DNA from: Candidatus Falkowiibacteriota bacterium
GTDB taxonomy: Bacteria; Patescibacteriota; Patescibacteriia; XYB2-FULL-38-15
Direction of reading: 5' to 3'
DNA: 33,198 bases
Assembly: GCA_016214745.1 (NCBI GenBank)
Contig: JACRNW010000013.1
Location: 1 to 33,198 of the forward strand
Position numbers and translations under genes: made by a program. Shown here piece by piece: positions 22,093 to 28,894 of the stretch; the first letter of the stretch is position 1, and each line of letters opens with the position of its first letter. The notes beneath the pieces are model-generated. The model was not told where the DNA came from. It saw nothing but the letters and a program-made list of their open reading frames with translations, and did not search any database.

Positions 22093-22260
22093 ATGTCAGT
22101 CAAAAACGTCAACGAACATTATCGCTGCAATGTTTGCGGCAACGAAGTCACTGTCAAAGAAGTGGGCGGCGGCACTTTAGTTTGCTGTGAAGAAGAAATG
22201 GAATTAATTGAAGAAGCGGGAAGTGAAGAAGAAGGGGAATCAGAAGAAGAAAAAATTTAA
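22093..22260 (+). CDS. Desulforedoxin-like protein (55 aa)
   Basis: The motif [18 protein letters not shown] followed by [11 protein letters not shown] is the full desulforedoxin Fe(Cys)4 signature (CxxC and CC). The C-terminal 15 residues are almost all Glu, Ser and Gly. In other organisms this domain is fused to the front of superoxide reductase; here it is a separate gene in the same cluster as a SOR lacking it. It probably transfers electrons to the SOR or rubrerythrin. Confidence 0.85.
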   Translation: MSVKNVNEHYRCNVCGNEVTVKEVGGGTLVCCEEEMELIEEAGSEEEGESEEEKI

Positions 22261-22280
22261 CGATAGTTTAAATTTTCAAT

Positions 22281-22841
22281 ATGTCCAAGACAGAGGAAAA
22301 TTTGCGCAAAGCATTTGCCGGAGAATCAATGGCCCGCAACAAATATACTTTTTTTGCGGCTAAGGCGCGGGAAGAAGGATTTGAAGGTATTGCCAGAGTT
22401 TTTGAAGAAACGGCGGACAACGAGCGAGCCCACGCCGAACGCGAAATGAGTTTTATGAAGGGCGAAGTGATTACGAGTTTTCTAAACTACAGTGTGCCGG
22501 CGGTCGGCGGCACGGCGGAAAATTTGGAAGCAGCTGCGGCAGGAGAGAAGTGGGAGTGGAATGAAATGTATCCGGGATTTGAAAAAATCGCCCGCGAAGA
22601 AGGAGAAAAAGAAATTGCCGATATGTTCCGGGAAATTGGTGAAGTGGAAGAGAAGCACGAAAAACGATATAGAATTTTAATTGAAAAAGTTAAAGCAAAA
22701 GGAGTTTTCAAAAGTGAGCAGCCGATTCGCTGGAAATGTTTAAACTGTGGTTATGTCCACGAAGGAACTGAACCGCCGGCCAAATGTCCGGCCTGCGGCA
22801 AACCGCGCGCGTACTACGAACCGTGGTGCCAGAATTATTAA
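22281..22841 (+). CDS. Rubrerythrin (186 aa)
   Basis: The ferritin-like four-helix domain (1-145) carries diiron ligands in AGESMARNKY, ETADNERAHAER (ExxH), GFEKIAREEGEKEIAD and GEVEEKHEKRY (ExxH). The C-terminal rubredoxin domain has KCLNCGYVHEG and KCPACGKPRAYYE. It reduces hydrogen peroxide, the product of the superoxide reductase encoded upstream, so together they detoxify superoxide to water. The length is typical. The stop codon lies at the start of a long hairpin. Confidence 0.95.
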   Translation: MSKTEENLRKAFAGESMARNKYTFFAAKAREEGFEGIARVFEETADNERAHAEREMSFMKGEVITSFLNYSVPAVGGTAENLEAAAAGEKWEWNEMYPGFEKIAREEGEKEIADMFREIGEVEEKHEKRYRILIEKVKAKGVFKSEQPIRWKCLNCGYVHEGTEPPAKCPACGKPRAYYEPWCQNY

Positions 22842-22897
22842 ATATTTGTCCGCGAGGACAAGTCAGAGACGCCGTCCGAGCGGCTACAAATATTTAA
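22838..22897 (+). other. Long composite hairpin after rubrerythrin
   Basis: TTAAATATTTGT (22838-22849) and ACAAATATTTAA (22886-22897) form a perfect 12-bp stem. Above it CCGC-GA-GGAC (22850-22859) pairs with GTCC-GA-GCGG (22874-22883), leaving two facing GA steps that could form tandem sheared G-A pairs, and a 14-base loop. A CT bulge separates the two stems. It may act as a terminator or protect the mRNA end, although no T run follows. Confidence 0.6.
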
Positions 22898-22952
22898 CCC
22901 CGCATTAATTTTTCCGTTTTTGTACAGTGAGCGTGGTCTAAAAATTTATAAC

Positions 22953-23017
22953 TCACGTCAACGCGAAGCGCGGGCGCGAATAGCGCATCCCGTTTCGGGC
23001 GCAGCGCTTCGCCGTGA
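22953..23017. repeat. GC-rich palindromic repeat in intergenic region
   Basis: TCACG...CGTGA enclose GCGAAGCGC (22963-22971) and GCGCTTCGC (23004-23012), a perfect 9-bp stem with further small hairpins inside (CCCGTTTCGGG). The GC content contrasts strongly with the flanking AT-rich DNA. The rest of 22898-23157 holds no gene I can support. Confidence 0.55.
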
Positions 23018-23154
23018 AATTGATCAAAAATTAGTGCCGGGGCTACTACCAAAATATTTATCTAAAACAAAAAATCCGCACATTACTCACTTTATCAAAA
23101 TTATGGTATACTTAAGTTAAGTAGCAAATTTCTCTACTCTTTATTTTGAGTTTT

Positions 23155-23163
23155 TGTTATAAT
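23155..23163 (+). promoter_or_regulatory. Extended -10 promoter of a small transcription unit
   Basis: TGT-TATAAT (TATAAT at 23158-23163) matches an extended -10 box; no -35 is seen. The first ATG lies 11 bases downstream, so a leaderless or very short-leader transcript is expected. Confidence 0.5.
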
Positions 23164-23173
23164 TATCAGCGAT

Positions 23174-23266
23174 ATGATCAATAAATTCGCAAAAACCTAC
23201 TCGCCCCGTAACCCACTCGAGGCGTCGGTGTGGGTGAGGCGTCAATATGGGGGGGGGGGAGGGTAA
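23174..23266 (+). CDS. Possible 30-codon peptide ending in a poly-Gly tract
   Basis: The frame starts 11 bases after a TATAAT box and stops at the left edge of a hairpin, so promoter, frame and terminator fit as one unit. The peptide is basic (MINKFAKTYSPRNPLE...) and its last residues are Gly, encoded by an uninterrupted run of 11 G (23249-23259). A slip in that run would change the end of the peptide. Homology is unknown and it may not be translated; the transcript could act as a small RNA. Confidence 0.3.
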   Translation: MINKFAKTYSPRNPLEASVWVRRQYGGGGG

Positions 23267-23283
23267 AATCGCTTCGCGATTTT
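23265..23283 (+). terminator. Hairpin AAAATCGC-TTC-GCGATTTT
   Basis: A perfect 8-bp stem with a 3-base loop is followed by GATTTAAATTTT. It probably terminates the small unit that begins at 23158. Confidence 0.55.
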
Positions 23284-23317
23284 GATTTAAATTTTATAAT
23301 TATTGCAAACACTTGAT

Positions 23318-23342
23318 AAGCGCTATTTTATGGCGCTTTTTG
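23318..23342 (+). terminator. Second terminator-like hairpin
   Basis: AAGCGC (23318-23323) pairs with GCGCTT (23333-23338) over a 9-base loop, followed by TTTTTGTG. Confidence 0.6.
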
Positions 23343-23372
23343 TGTTTTCGAAAAGGTCGAAAATAAAAAATA

Positions 23373-23392
23373 GTTTCTATGTCGATAGAAAC
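23373..23392 (+). promoter_or_regulatory. Hairpin or operator before the WxL-like gene
   Basis: GTTTCTAT-GTCG-ATAGAAAC is a perfect 8-bp inverted repeat with a 4-base loop, 31 bases upstream of the start codon at 23424. It could be an operator or a leader hairpin for the surface locus. Confidence 0.45.
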
Positions 23393-23423
23393 ATAAAAAA
23401 TTAATAAATATAACTGATCAATT

Positions 23424-24125
23424 ATGCACAAAATAATCAGAAAATTGTTAAGAAAATTAAATATCACCATTGCGTTAACGCTCGTGATGGTGATGACCGG
23501 AGGATTGGGCGGTGCGAGTTATGTTTTGGCGTCGGGTACATCCAACTTTACCCAGACGATTAACGCCGGCGCGCTGGCAGTGGATATTGTTGACGGCAGT
23601 TATGTGACGGTTGGGAGTCCTACTATGGCAATGACCGCGGCAACTTTCAGTTTCACTTGCCAAACTAACACCGGTTCATTCGGCACAGCTTCCCAGCAAA
23701 TCTATGTTGCCAATCCGGACGCGGCGGATAACGGCTGGACAGTTAGTTTGGCGGCTCAGGCAACAACTAATATCTGGGATAGCGCGGGCACGGACTTTGA
23801 CTTTAACGACCCGACCGGCTCGGGCTGCACTGACGGCGCGGATGCCGGCGACAGTGTGGGTGGGCAGATGACGGTTGATCCAAGTGGGGCAACGCTTGCG
23901 CAGGGTCAGAGTGCCCATGGAGTAGCAAACATTTCCAAAGGATCTTCGGCTGCCTTTAGCGAGGGCACGACCGACACCATCACCATTCTGACTGGAGCCG
24001 CGGCCTCGGTTGACATCGGCGACTGGACGCTACAGGGAGTGAGTATTAGTCAGAAAATTCCGGCGGAACAGCCGGCGGCAAGCGACTACGATATCAATAT
24101 GGTGCTTTCCATTGTCGCAAGTTAG
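23424..24125 (+). CDS. Secreted WxL-like surface protein, paralogue A (233 aa)
   Basis: A signal peptide (1-36) is followed by a beta-rich secreted domain. The pattern is close to WxL-like modules: AGALAVDIVDGSYVTVGSPTMAM, WTVSLAAQ, GGQMTVDPSGATL and a C-terminal VSISQKIPAEQPAASDYDIN. The same block forms the C-terminal half of the protein at 27793-28845. In Firmicutes, WxL proteins are held on peptidoglycan with the help of a DUF916 membrane protein, and a DUF916-like gene follows here after 50 bases. The WxL tryptophan motifs are not clearly conserved, so the relation is inferred from context and fold pattern. Confidence 0.68.
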   Translation: MHKIIRKLLRKLNITIALTLVMVMTGGLGGASYVLASGTSNFTQTINAGALAVDIVDGSYVTVGSPTMAMTAATFSFTCQTNTGSFGTASQQIYVANPDAADNGWTVSLAAQATTNIWDSAGTDFDFNDPTGSGCTDGADAGDSVGGQMTVDPSGATLAQGQSAHGVANISKGSSAAFSEGTTDTITILTGAAASVDIGDWTLQGVSISQKIPAEQPAASDYDINMVLSIVAS

Positions 24126-24178
24126 AATTTAGAAAATAGAGAAAGTAGAAAATAGAAGTTGTTAGAAGGTAGAATATG
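24121..24178 (+). repeat. TAGAANN heptanucleotide array
   Basis: Units of the form TAGAATT, TAGAAAA, TAGAAGG and TAGAATA, with a few odd-length spacers, run from the stop codon of the WxL-like gene to the ATG of the next. A near-identical array occurs at 28845-28894 after the paralogous gene, sharing one exact stretch of 24 bases. Confidence 0.8.
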
Positions 24179-25342
24179 AAATATTTACGCATTAAAAAAT
24201 TAAAAGTGCGATTTGTTGGCATTAGCGTGATGTTAATGTTCTCGTTCGCGTTGTTTAGTGTATTCGCGCCTTTGGCGCGAGCTATTGAATACGGAGGCTT
24301 TGGTGGCAGGCCGGCGTATCCGAGAGCGGATAACCCCCGCACAGAATCCATCTTTGTTCACACGCTTGAGCCGGGCGATGTTCAGGAAGAAGGCGTGCGC
24401 ATGGTGAACAATTCAGCCGAGCGAAAGACAATGTTGGTTTACGCGGTTGATTCCACTCCGTCCACTGGAGGCGCGTTTGCCTGCGCCCAGAAGTCGGAAA
24501 TTTCTGATGATGTGGGCGCGTGGATAACGCTTGAAAAAGAAGAAGTAACGCTTGAGCCAGGAACGAATGAACTTGTTCCTTTCACGATCCGCGTTCCTCA
24601 AAACGCGAGCGTGGGCGAGCACAATGGCTGTATTGTGATGCAGGAAAAGAAAGAAAAAGCCCAAGATCAGAGCGGCGTCAGTTTGTCTTTTCGCACGGGA
24701 CTTCGGGTTGCCATTACTATTCCGGGAGAACTTACAAGAAAACTTGAACTTGTCGGATTTACCGTAACCAAGGGCAAAGACGGCGGTTTTCTCTTGCATC
24801 CTCAAGTGAAAAATCTTGGCAATGTTTCCATTGACGCGGACGCACAGGTGATAACGCGGTATTTTTTTGGCTTGACCCACACCACGCATGGCGGGCAGTA
24901 TCCGATTCTGCGAGGTGATACATCGGACTGGAATTTTGAACTGAAAAAGCCCTTCTGGGGCGGCTGGTATCGCTCAAGTTTTGTTGTGGAATATGATACC
25001 AATCCAGAAGCTGGCGTAGGAGTAAAAGGCGGCAAGGAATTGACGCGACTTGAGGGGTCGTCTATTTGGTTTTGGAGCTCGCCGACACCGGCGGCTTTAG
25101 CAATAGAGATTATTATTCTCTTGGCTTTAGCATTTGGTGGATTTCTTTTCTGGCTTTCGCAGAAACGCAAAAGGTGGATCAAAGAAAATTGGGTTAGCTA
25201 TGAAATAAAATCCGGCGAGGACATTAAATCTCTGGCCGAGCGATTTGATGTGTCGTGGAAACTTATTGCCAAGACAAATAAATTACAACCGCCCTATGCG
25301 CTTAAAACAGGAGAAAAAATTAAAGTCCCGCCGACAAAATAA
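24176..25342 (+). CDS. DUF916/WxLIP-like membrane protein with C-terminal LysM (388 aa)
   Basis: Signal peptide 1-36 (cleavage after LARA). Residues 50-295 are two Ig-like sandwiches resembling the DUF916 (WxL-interacting) layout: LEPGDVQEEGVRMVNNSAER, GTNELVPFTIRVPQNASVGE, FRTGLRVAITIPGE and LHPQVKNLGNVSIDADAQV. A membrane helix spans 306-327, followed by KRKR. The final 45 residues match LysM (YEIKSGEDIKSLAERFDVSW, LKTGEKIKVP). By the positive-inside rule the LysM should lie in the cytoplasm, which is strange for a peptidoglycan-binding module. It follows the WxL-like gene directly and is the likely membrane partner of that protein. Confidence 0.8.
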   Translation: MKYLRIKKLKVRFVGISVMLMFSFALFSVFAPLARAIEYGGFGGRPAYPRADNPRTESIFVHTLEPGDVQEEGVRMVNNSAERKTMLVYAVDSTPSTGGAFACAQKSEISDDVGAWITLEKEEVTLEPGTNELVPFTIRVPQNASVGEHNGCIVMQEKKEKAQDQSGVSLSFRTGLRVAITIPGELTRKLELVGFTVTKGKDGGFLLHPQVKNLGNVSIDADAQVITRYFFGLTHTTHGGQYPILRGDTSDWNFELKKPFWGGWYRSSFVVEYDTNPEAGVGVKGGKELTRLEGSSIWFWSSPTPAALAIEIIILLALAFGGFLFWLSQKRKRWIKENWVSYEIKSGEDIKSLAERFDVSWKLIAKTNKLQPPYALKTGEKIKVPPTK

Positions 25343-25437
25343 AAACCTATTCGGCACGTTGAGGTTATTAGAGATTGGCGTCGGCTTGTTTTTGCGTTAT
25401 TCAAAAGGTCGAATTGAAATAAATTAGCAACATAGTT

Positions 25438-26790
25438 ATGGACAAAAAAACTCCAAAAATTAATCGCAATATTATTCTTAGCGTCTTTTTGCTTCTGGCC
25501 ATCGCCTTTTCCGTCGTTACCATCGTGTTTGCAACAGCCCCAGACCCCGGGCACAATTTTACGGAAAGCTCTGGCGGTGTCGCACAAGGAGATCTTCTTT
25601 ATGGTTCGGCTGCTGATGTTCTTTCAGCTCTCACAAAAAATACTACCGCTTCCCGCTATCTCTCTAATAGTGGCGCAAGCAGTAATCCCGCCTGGGCGCA
25701 GGTTGATTTGACCAATGGGGTGACCGGCGCGTTGCCAGATGGAAATATATCCTCGGCTGCCACTTGGAATGCGAAAATGACCAACCCCATGACCACATTG
25801 GGAGATATTATTTATGGCGGAGCCAGTGGAGCGGCGACCAGATTAGCCGGATCAGCCGGATTTTTGAAATCAACCGGAGCGGCCGCGCCGGCGTGGAGCG
25901 CGGTTAGTTTGACAGCCGATGTTAGCGGAATTCTGCCTACCGCGAACGGCGGTACGGGTATAGCTTATTTCACCGCCGCCGGTCCAACAGTTGCCAGAAC
26001 ATACACATTTCCTGATGCGAATGCAACAGTACTCACAGGCAATACGGCAGTTACCGTTGCGCAAGGAGGCACCGGTTTAACTTCCATTACTGCGAACAAC
26101 TTGATTTATGGAAATGGGACGGGCAATGCCCTTTTATTAGCGCCCGGCGGTACAACCGGCGCGGTTTTGATGAATACTGCCGCAGGGGCGCCAAGCTGGT
26201 CGCTCTTGAGTGCTTTACCTTCTACCGCGGGCGCTTTGCCTGTTGCAAACGGCGGCACGAGCCTTTCCACACTTACGGCTAACAATGTCATTCTTGGTAA
26301 TGGGGCGAGCGCGCCGACATTCGTTGCCCCAGGAACTTCTGGGAATGTTCTGACTTCTGATGGCTCGACTTGGACAAGCGCCACGCCGACTACAGGGATG
26401 GGTTACGCACTATCTGTTCAGGCTCTCACCTCAAGCCCGACTGACGCGGCAACAGTTTATTTTGGCCAGCTGCCAAAAGCGCCGGTGACGGTCGCAGCTA
26501 CGAGTAAGGTTTATATCCGGAAAGCAGGAACAATTAAAATTGCTCAAATTTATGTTTATTCGGGAACTGCTGGCACAAGTGAGGCATGGTCGCTTTATAT
26601 AAGGAAAAATAACACTACCGACACTTTGATCGCTACAGTTTCGGCCGCAACATCGGAAAGAGTTTTTTCCAACACAGGCCTGAGTATTGCCGTAGCGGCT
26701 GGAGATTATATTGAGATCAAAGGTGTTCAACCAACTTGGGCGACAAATCCAGCAACGACAATTTACGGCGGATATATTTATATAGAGTAA
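25438..26790 (+). CDS. Surface protein with tail-fibre-like repeats (450 aa)
   Basis: An N-terminal signal or anchor (residues 12-32) leads into a repetitive region (35-320) with units such as GDLLYGSAADVLSALTKNT, LPTANGGTG, VAQGGTGLTSITANNLIYGN and LPVANGGTSLSTLTANNVIL. These are typical of phage tail fibres and of beta-helical surface spikes. The C-terminal part (about 325-450) looks like a separate jelly-roll domain, with AGTIKIAQIYVYSGTAGTS and GDYIEIKGVQ. It was probably acquired from a phage and used as an adhesive fibre. It lies in the surface locus, two bases before the frameshifted LamG-like gene. Confidence 0.75.
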   Translation: MDKKTPKINRNIILSVFLLLAIAFSVVTIVFATAPDPGHNFTESSGGVAQGDLLYGSAADVLSALTKNTTASRYLSNSGASSNPAWAQVDLTNGVTGALPDGNISSAATWNAKMTNPMTTLGDIIYGGASGAATRLAGSAGFLKSTGAAAPAWSAVSLTADVSGILPTANGGTGIAYFTAAGPTVARTYTFPDANATVLTGNTAVTVAQGGTGLTSITANNLIYGNGTGNALLLAPGGTTGAVLMNTAAGAPSWSLLSALPSTAGALPVANGGTSLSTLTANNVILGNGASAPTFVAPGTSGNVLTSDGSTWTSATPTTGMGYALSVQALTSSPTDAATVYFGQLPKAPVTVAATSKVYIRKAGTIKIAQIYVYSGTAGTSEAWSLYIRKNNTTDTLIATVSAATSERVFSNTGLSIAVAAGDYIEIKGVQPTWATNPATTIYGGYIYIE

Positions 26791-26792
26791 TT

Positions 26793-27667
26793 ATGAAAAA
26801 ATATTTTTTATTATTTTCATAATAATAACCACAGCTAGCGGCATACATATTGTTTTTGCTCAGGACAGTTTCAGTGTCCTCGATAATTACAGTAATGGAG
26901 AAATCAATAGCCAAGACGGGTGGTCAAATAAATGGAATTCTTTATTAGTACAAGATAAAGTGAAATTTCAAGGAACAAAAGCAATAAAAAATCAGGCAGA
27001 ATTTGGTGGCATAGATTATAAAGAATTGAAAAAAGAATTTTTAGAAAATGGAGTTGTAAGCACAGAAATACAGATAGACGATAATGACTTTTCCGATAAT
27101 CAAGATTTGTTTGGAATTTATAAAGGCATTGGCGAAGAATATGTGGCCCTTTTCAGGTTTGGCAATAATTTTGACAATCGCTCAAATATGCTTTTACTTT
27201 CAAAGGCCAATTCCACCGATGTCGCGGAAATAGGGCAAATAACACAAGGAGAATGGCATAAAATCTCTCTTGGCTGGAGAAAGAGCGATTTTAAGATTCG
27301 GGTTAAAATTGACGATAATAACTGGTCTGAATGGTTTGACAGCCAAACCAGTTGGGATAATGAGCCTTTTGGAATTAGAATTTCTGCGCCTTCGGCCAAT
27401 GACTATGGCGATTTTTATTTTGCCGATATTAAATCAACTGTAGGCGATGACTTTATTCCACCAATTATTGATATTATTGACAGTGGAGCGACGCCACTCG
27501 CGCCACTGCCGGATTCTACGCCAGTTGACCCCGTTAAAAACATAATTTCTAACGGGGTGGATTCAACTTCAACGCCCGAGGCGGATTCGACAAGCTCACC
27601 GCAAGCAACACCCGCGCCGGTTATTCAGCAAACTGAAGACGGATCAACAACGATAATAGCTATATGA
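26793..27667 (+). pseudogene. LamG-like secreted protein with start-proximal frameshift
   Basis: From the ATG at 26793 translation stops after nine codons. Adding one A to the six-A run at 26796-26801 gives a perfect signal peptide (MKKIFFIIFIIITTASG...IVFA) that continues without a break into the long frame ending at 27667. The mature part (QDSFSVLDNYSNGEINSQDGW, then VALFRFGNNF, GEWHKISLGWRKSDFKIRV and DYGDFYFADIK) resembles a concanavalin/LamG sandwich. A Pro/Thr/Ser-rich tail follows. A GTG at 26960 is the first possible start in the present frame but would lack the signal. The shift may be real, phase variable or a sequencing error. Confidence 0.75.
27529..27557. mobile_element. Inverted-repeat element, copy 4 (29 bp), inside a coding region
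   Basis: CCCCGTTA...TAACGGGG with a short centre lies within the disordered tail of the LamG-like protein. The flanks TTGA (27525-27528) and TGGA (27558-27561) match at three of four positions. Element plus duplication is 33 bp. Removing it joins GTT-GAT-TCA (Val-Asp-Ser) in frame. It adds 11 residues (about PVKNIISNGVD) without breaking the frame. Confidence 0.65.
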
Positions 27668-27671
27668 TATA

Positions 27672-27755
27672 ATGGGCAAATTTTCAAATAAAAATTTTTT
27701 GACAATTTTTATTGCCCTGCTTACCCCGTTAGAAATCGCGAACGCTAGTGATTAA
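27672..27755 (+). pseudogene. Detached original signal-peptide start of the second WxL-like gene (27 codons)
   Basis: The frame MGKFSNKNFLTIFIALLTP... reads like the start of a signal peptide but enters the inverted-repeat element and stops. Deleting the element and one 4-bp flank joins IALL directly to ITGIFFVDTTYAG of the downstream gene, giving a complete signal peptide in frame. This is therefore the original gene start, cut off by the insertion. Confidence 0.7.
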
Positions 27756-27840
27756 TATTTTGCGCACTGTTTTCGGTGTAATATATACTTATATGCCATT
27801 CAAAAACCATTTTATTGTTCGCGTTCTATTTCTAACGGGG
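27724..27840. mobile_element. Inverted-repeat element, copy 3 (117 bp), at a gene start
   Basis: Ends CCCCGTTAGAAAT (27724-27736) and ATTTCTAACGGGG (27828-27840) are inverted repeats, with CGCGAAC/GTTCGCG as an offset inner pair. Flanks are CTTA (27720-27723) and TTTA (27841-27844), one mismatch. The element contains a promoter-like TTGCGC-N18-TATACT and the ATG at 27793 that now starts the downstream gene. Confidence 0.7.
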
Positions 27841-28845
27841 TTTATTACAGGGATATTTTTTGTGGACACAACTTATGCCGGCACGCTTTCCTGCACGGTG
27901 CGGACTTCTTCGTGCAACGGCGGTGAAGTTGAGATTTTTGAAATGCAAAACACAACGAATTCCCATGCCGGGCTTCCGGCCGCAAGTTATAACAATCTTG
28001 TCTGCTGTACGGGAGTGACGGGGCTTGGAAATTCCTGCTCCGGCACTTTTGCGACAGCGCTAAAATTGTCCGGCGCCACCAATGCCCATGCCAGACAGAA
28101 TCAACTCGCGGATTACGCCGGCGCCAATAATGCCTGCATTTCTGTTCCGTCGGGCGGCACGGTTTCGGTGGGGTATCAAGCAACGAATTGCACTGGATTT
28201 GACACCACGCTTGCTTCAATGAAGGCCACAACTAACTCGCACGTGGGGAATACAACTGCCTATAGCGAATATAAAATATGTGCAAGCGCGGCGGCGGGTA
28301 CTCTTTCCGTTGACATCGTTGATTCGGGCGGGACTCCGGTTGGCAGTCCGACAATAGCAATGGGGGCGACAGCGCTTTCTTTTACTTATCAAACAGTCAA
28401 TGGCACCTTTGGCGTTTCAACCCAAAAAATAAGAGTGGATAATACAACCGGCAATCCTCAATGGTCATTAAGTTTAGCCGCGACTAGTGGCTCGACTGCT
28501 TTTTGGGCGAGCGCGGGCCCGGATTACGATTTTAATGATCCAACCGCCAATGCGGGCGACGGTGGAGATGCCGATAGTTTGGGCGGCCAGATGACCATTA
28601 ATCCATCGGGCGCGACAATTACGCCTCAGAGCGGATGTAATACCACCGGCCTGACGCTCGGATCTTCAGCCGCGTATTCAGAAGGCGTAACCGATACTAT
28701 CACTCTTCTCTCCGCCGGATCTTCTGCCGGTACCAATTGCTATTGGGATACCACCGGCATTACCGTTTCCCAAACTATACCCGCAGAACAGCCGGTTGCC
28801 AGCGATTATAATATCAATATGACCTTGACGGTAACCGCCAGTTAG
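27793..28845 (+). CDS. Secreted WxL-like surface protein, paralogue B (350 aa)
   Basis: The ATG at 27793 lies inside the inverted-repeat element; the right repeat encodes the residues VLFLTG of the present signal peptide (1-29). Residues 30-165 contain three short related units: TNSHAGLPAASYNNLVCC, TNAHARQNQLADY and TNSHVGNTTAYSEYKIC, each with N-x-H and nearby Cys. Residues 170-350 repeat the whole secreted block of the 23424 gene (LSVDIVDSGGTPVGSPTIAM, GGQMTINPSGATI, VSQTIPAEQPVASDYNIN). It is thus a two-part WxL-like paralogue. An upstream in-frame start at 27748 would give no good signal peptide. Confidence 0.72.
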   Translation: MPFKNHFIVRVLFLTGFITGIFFVDTTYAGTLSCTVRTSSCNGGEVEIFEMQNTTNSHAGLPAASYNNLVCCTGVTGLGNSCSGTFATALKLSGATNAHARQNQLADYAGANNACISVPSGGTVSVGYQATNCTGFDTTLASMKATTNSHVGNTTAYSEYKICASAAAGTLSVDIVDSGGTPVGSPTIAMGATALSFTYQTVNGTFGVSTQKIRVDNTTGNPQWSLSLAATSGSTAFWASAGPDYDFNDPTANAGDGGDADSLGGQMTINPSGATITPQSGCNTTGLTLGSSAAYSEGVTDTITLLSAGSSAGTNCYWDTTGITVSQTIPAEQPVASDYNINMTLTVTAS

Positions 28846-28894
28846 AATTTAGAAAATAGAAAGTAGAAAATAGAAGTTGTTAGAAAGTAGAATT
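28845..28894 (+). repeat. TAGAANN heptanucleotide array, second copy
   Basis: TAGAATT, TAGAAAA, TAGAAAG, TAGAAAA and TAGAAGT follow in phase, then TGT, then TAGAAAG and TAGAATT, ending at the ATG at 28895. It matches the 24121 array in sequence and in position after a WxL-like gene. Confidence 0.8.

Noticed and set aside
22920-23120. 66-codon frame in the intergenic region after rubrerythrin
   Set aside because: It runs through a large palindrome, has a weak start and no recognisable protein pattern.
23200-23210. CCCCGTAACCC as a fifth copy of the inverted-repeat family
   Set aside because: It lacks the TTAGAA part and has no matching right end nearby.
25438-26790. Integrated prophage indicated by the tail-fibre-like protein
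   Set aside because: No capsid, portal, terminase or integrase gene is present and the protein has its own signal peptide, so it is more likely a surface protein.
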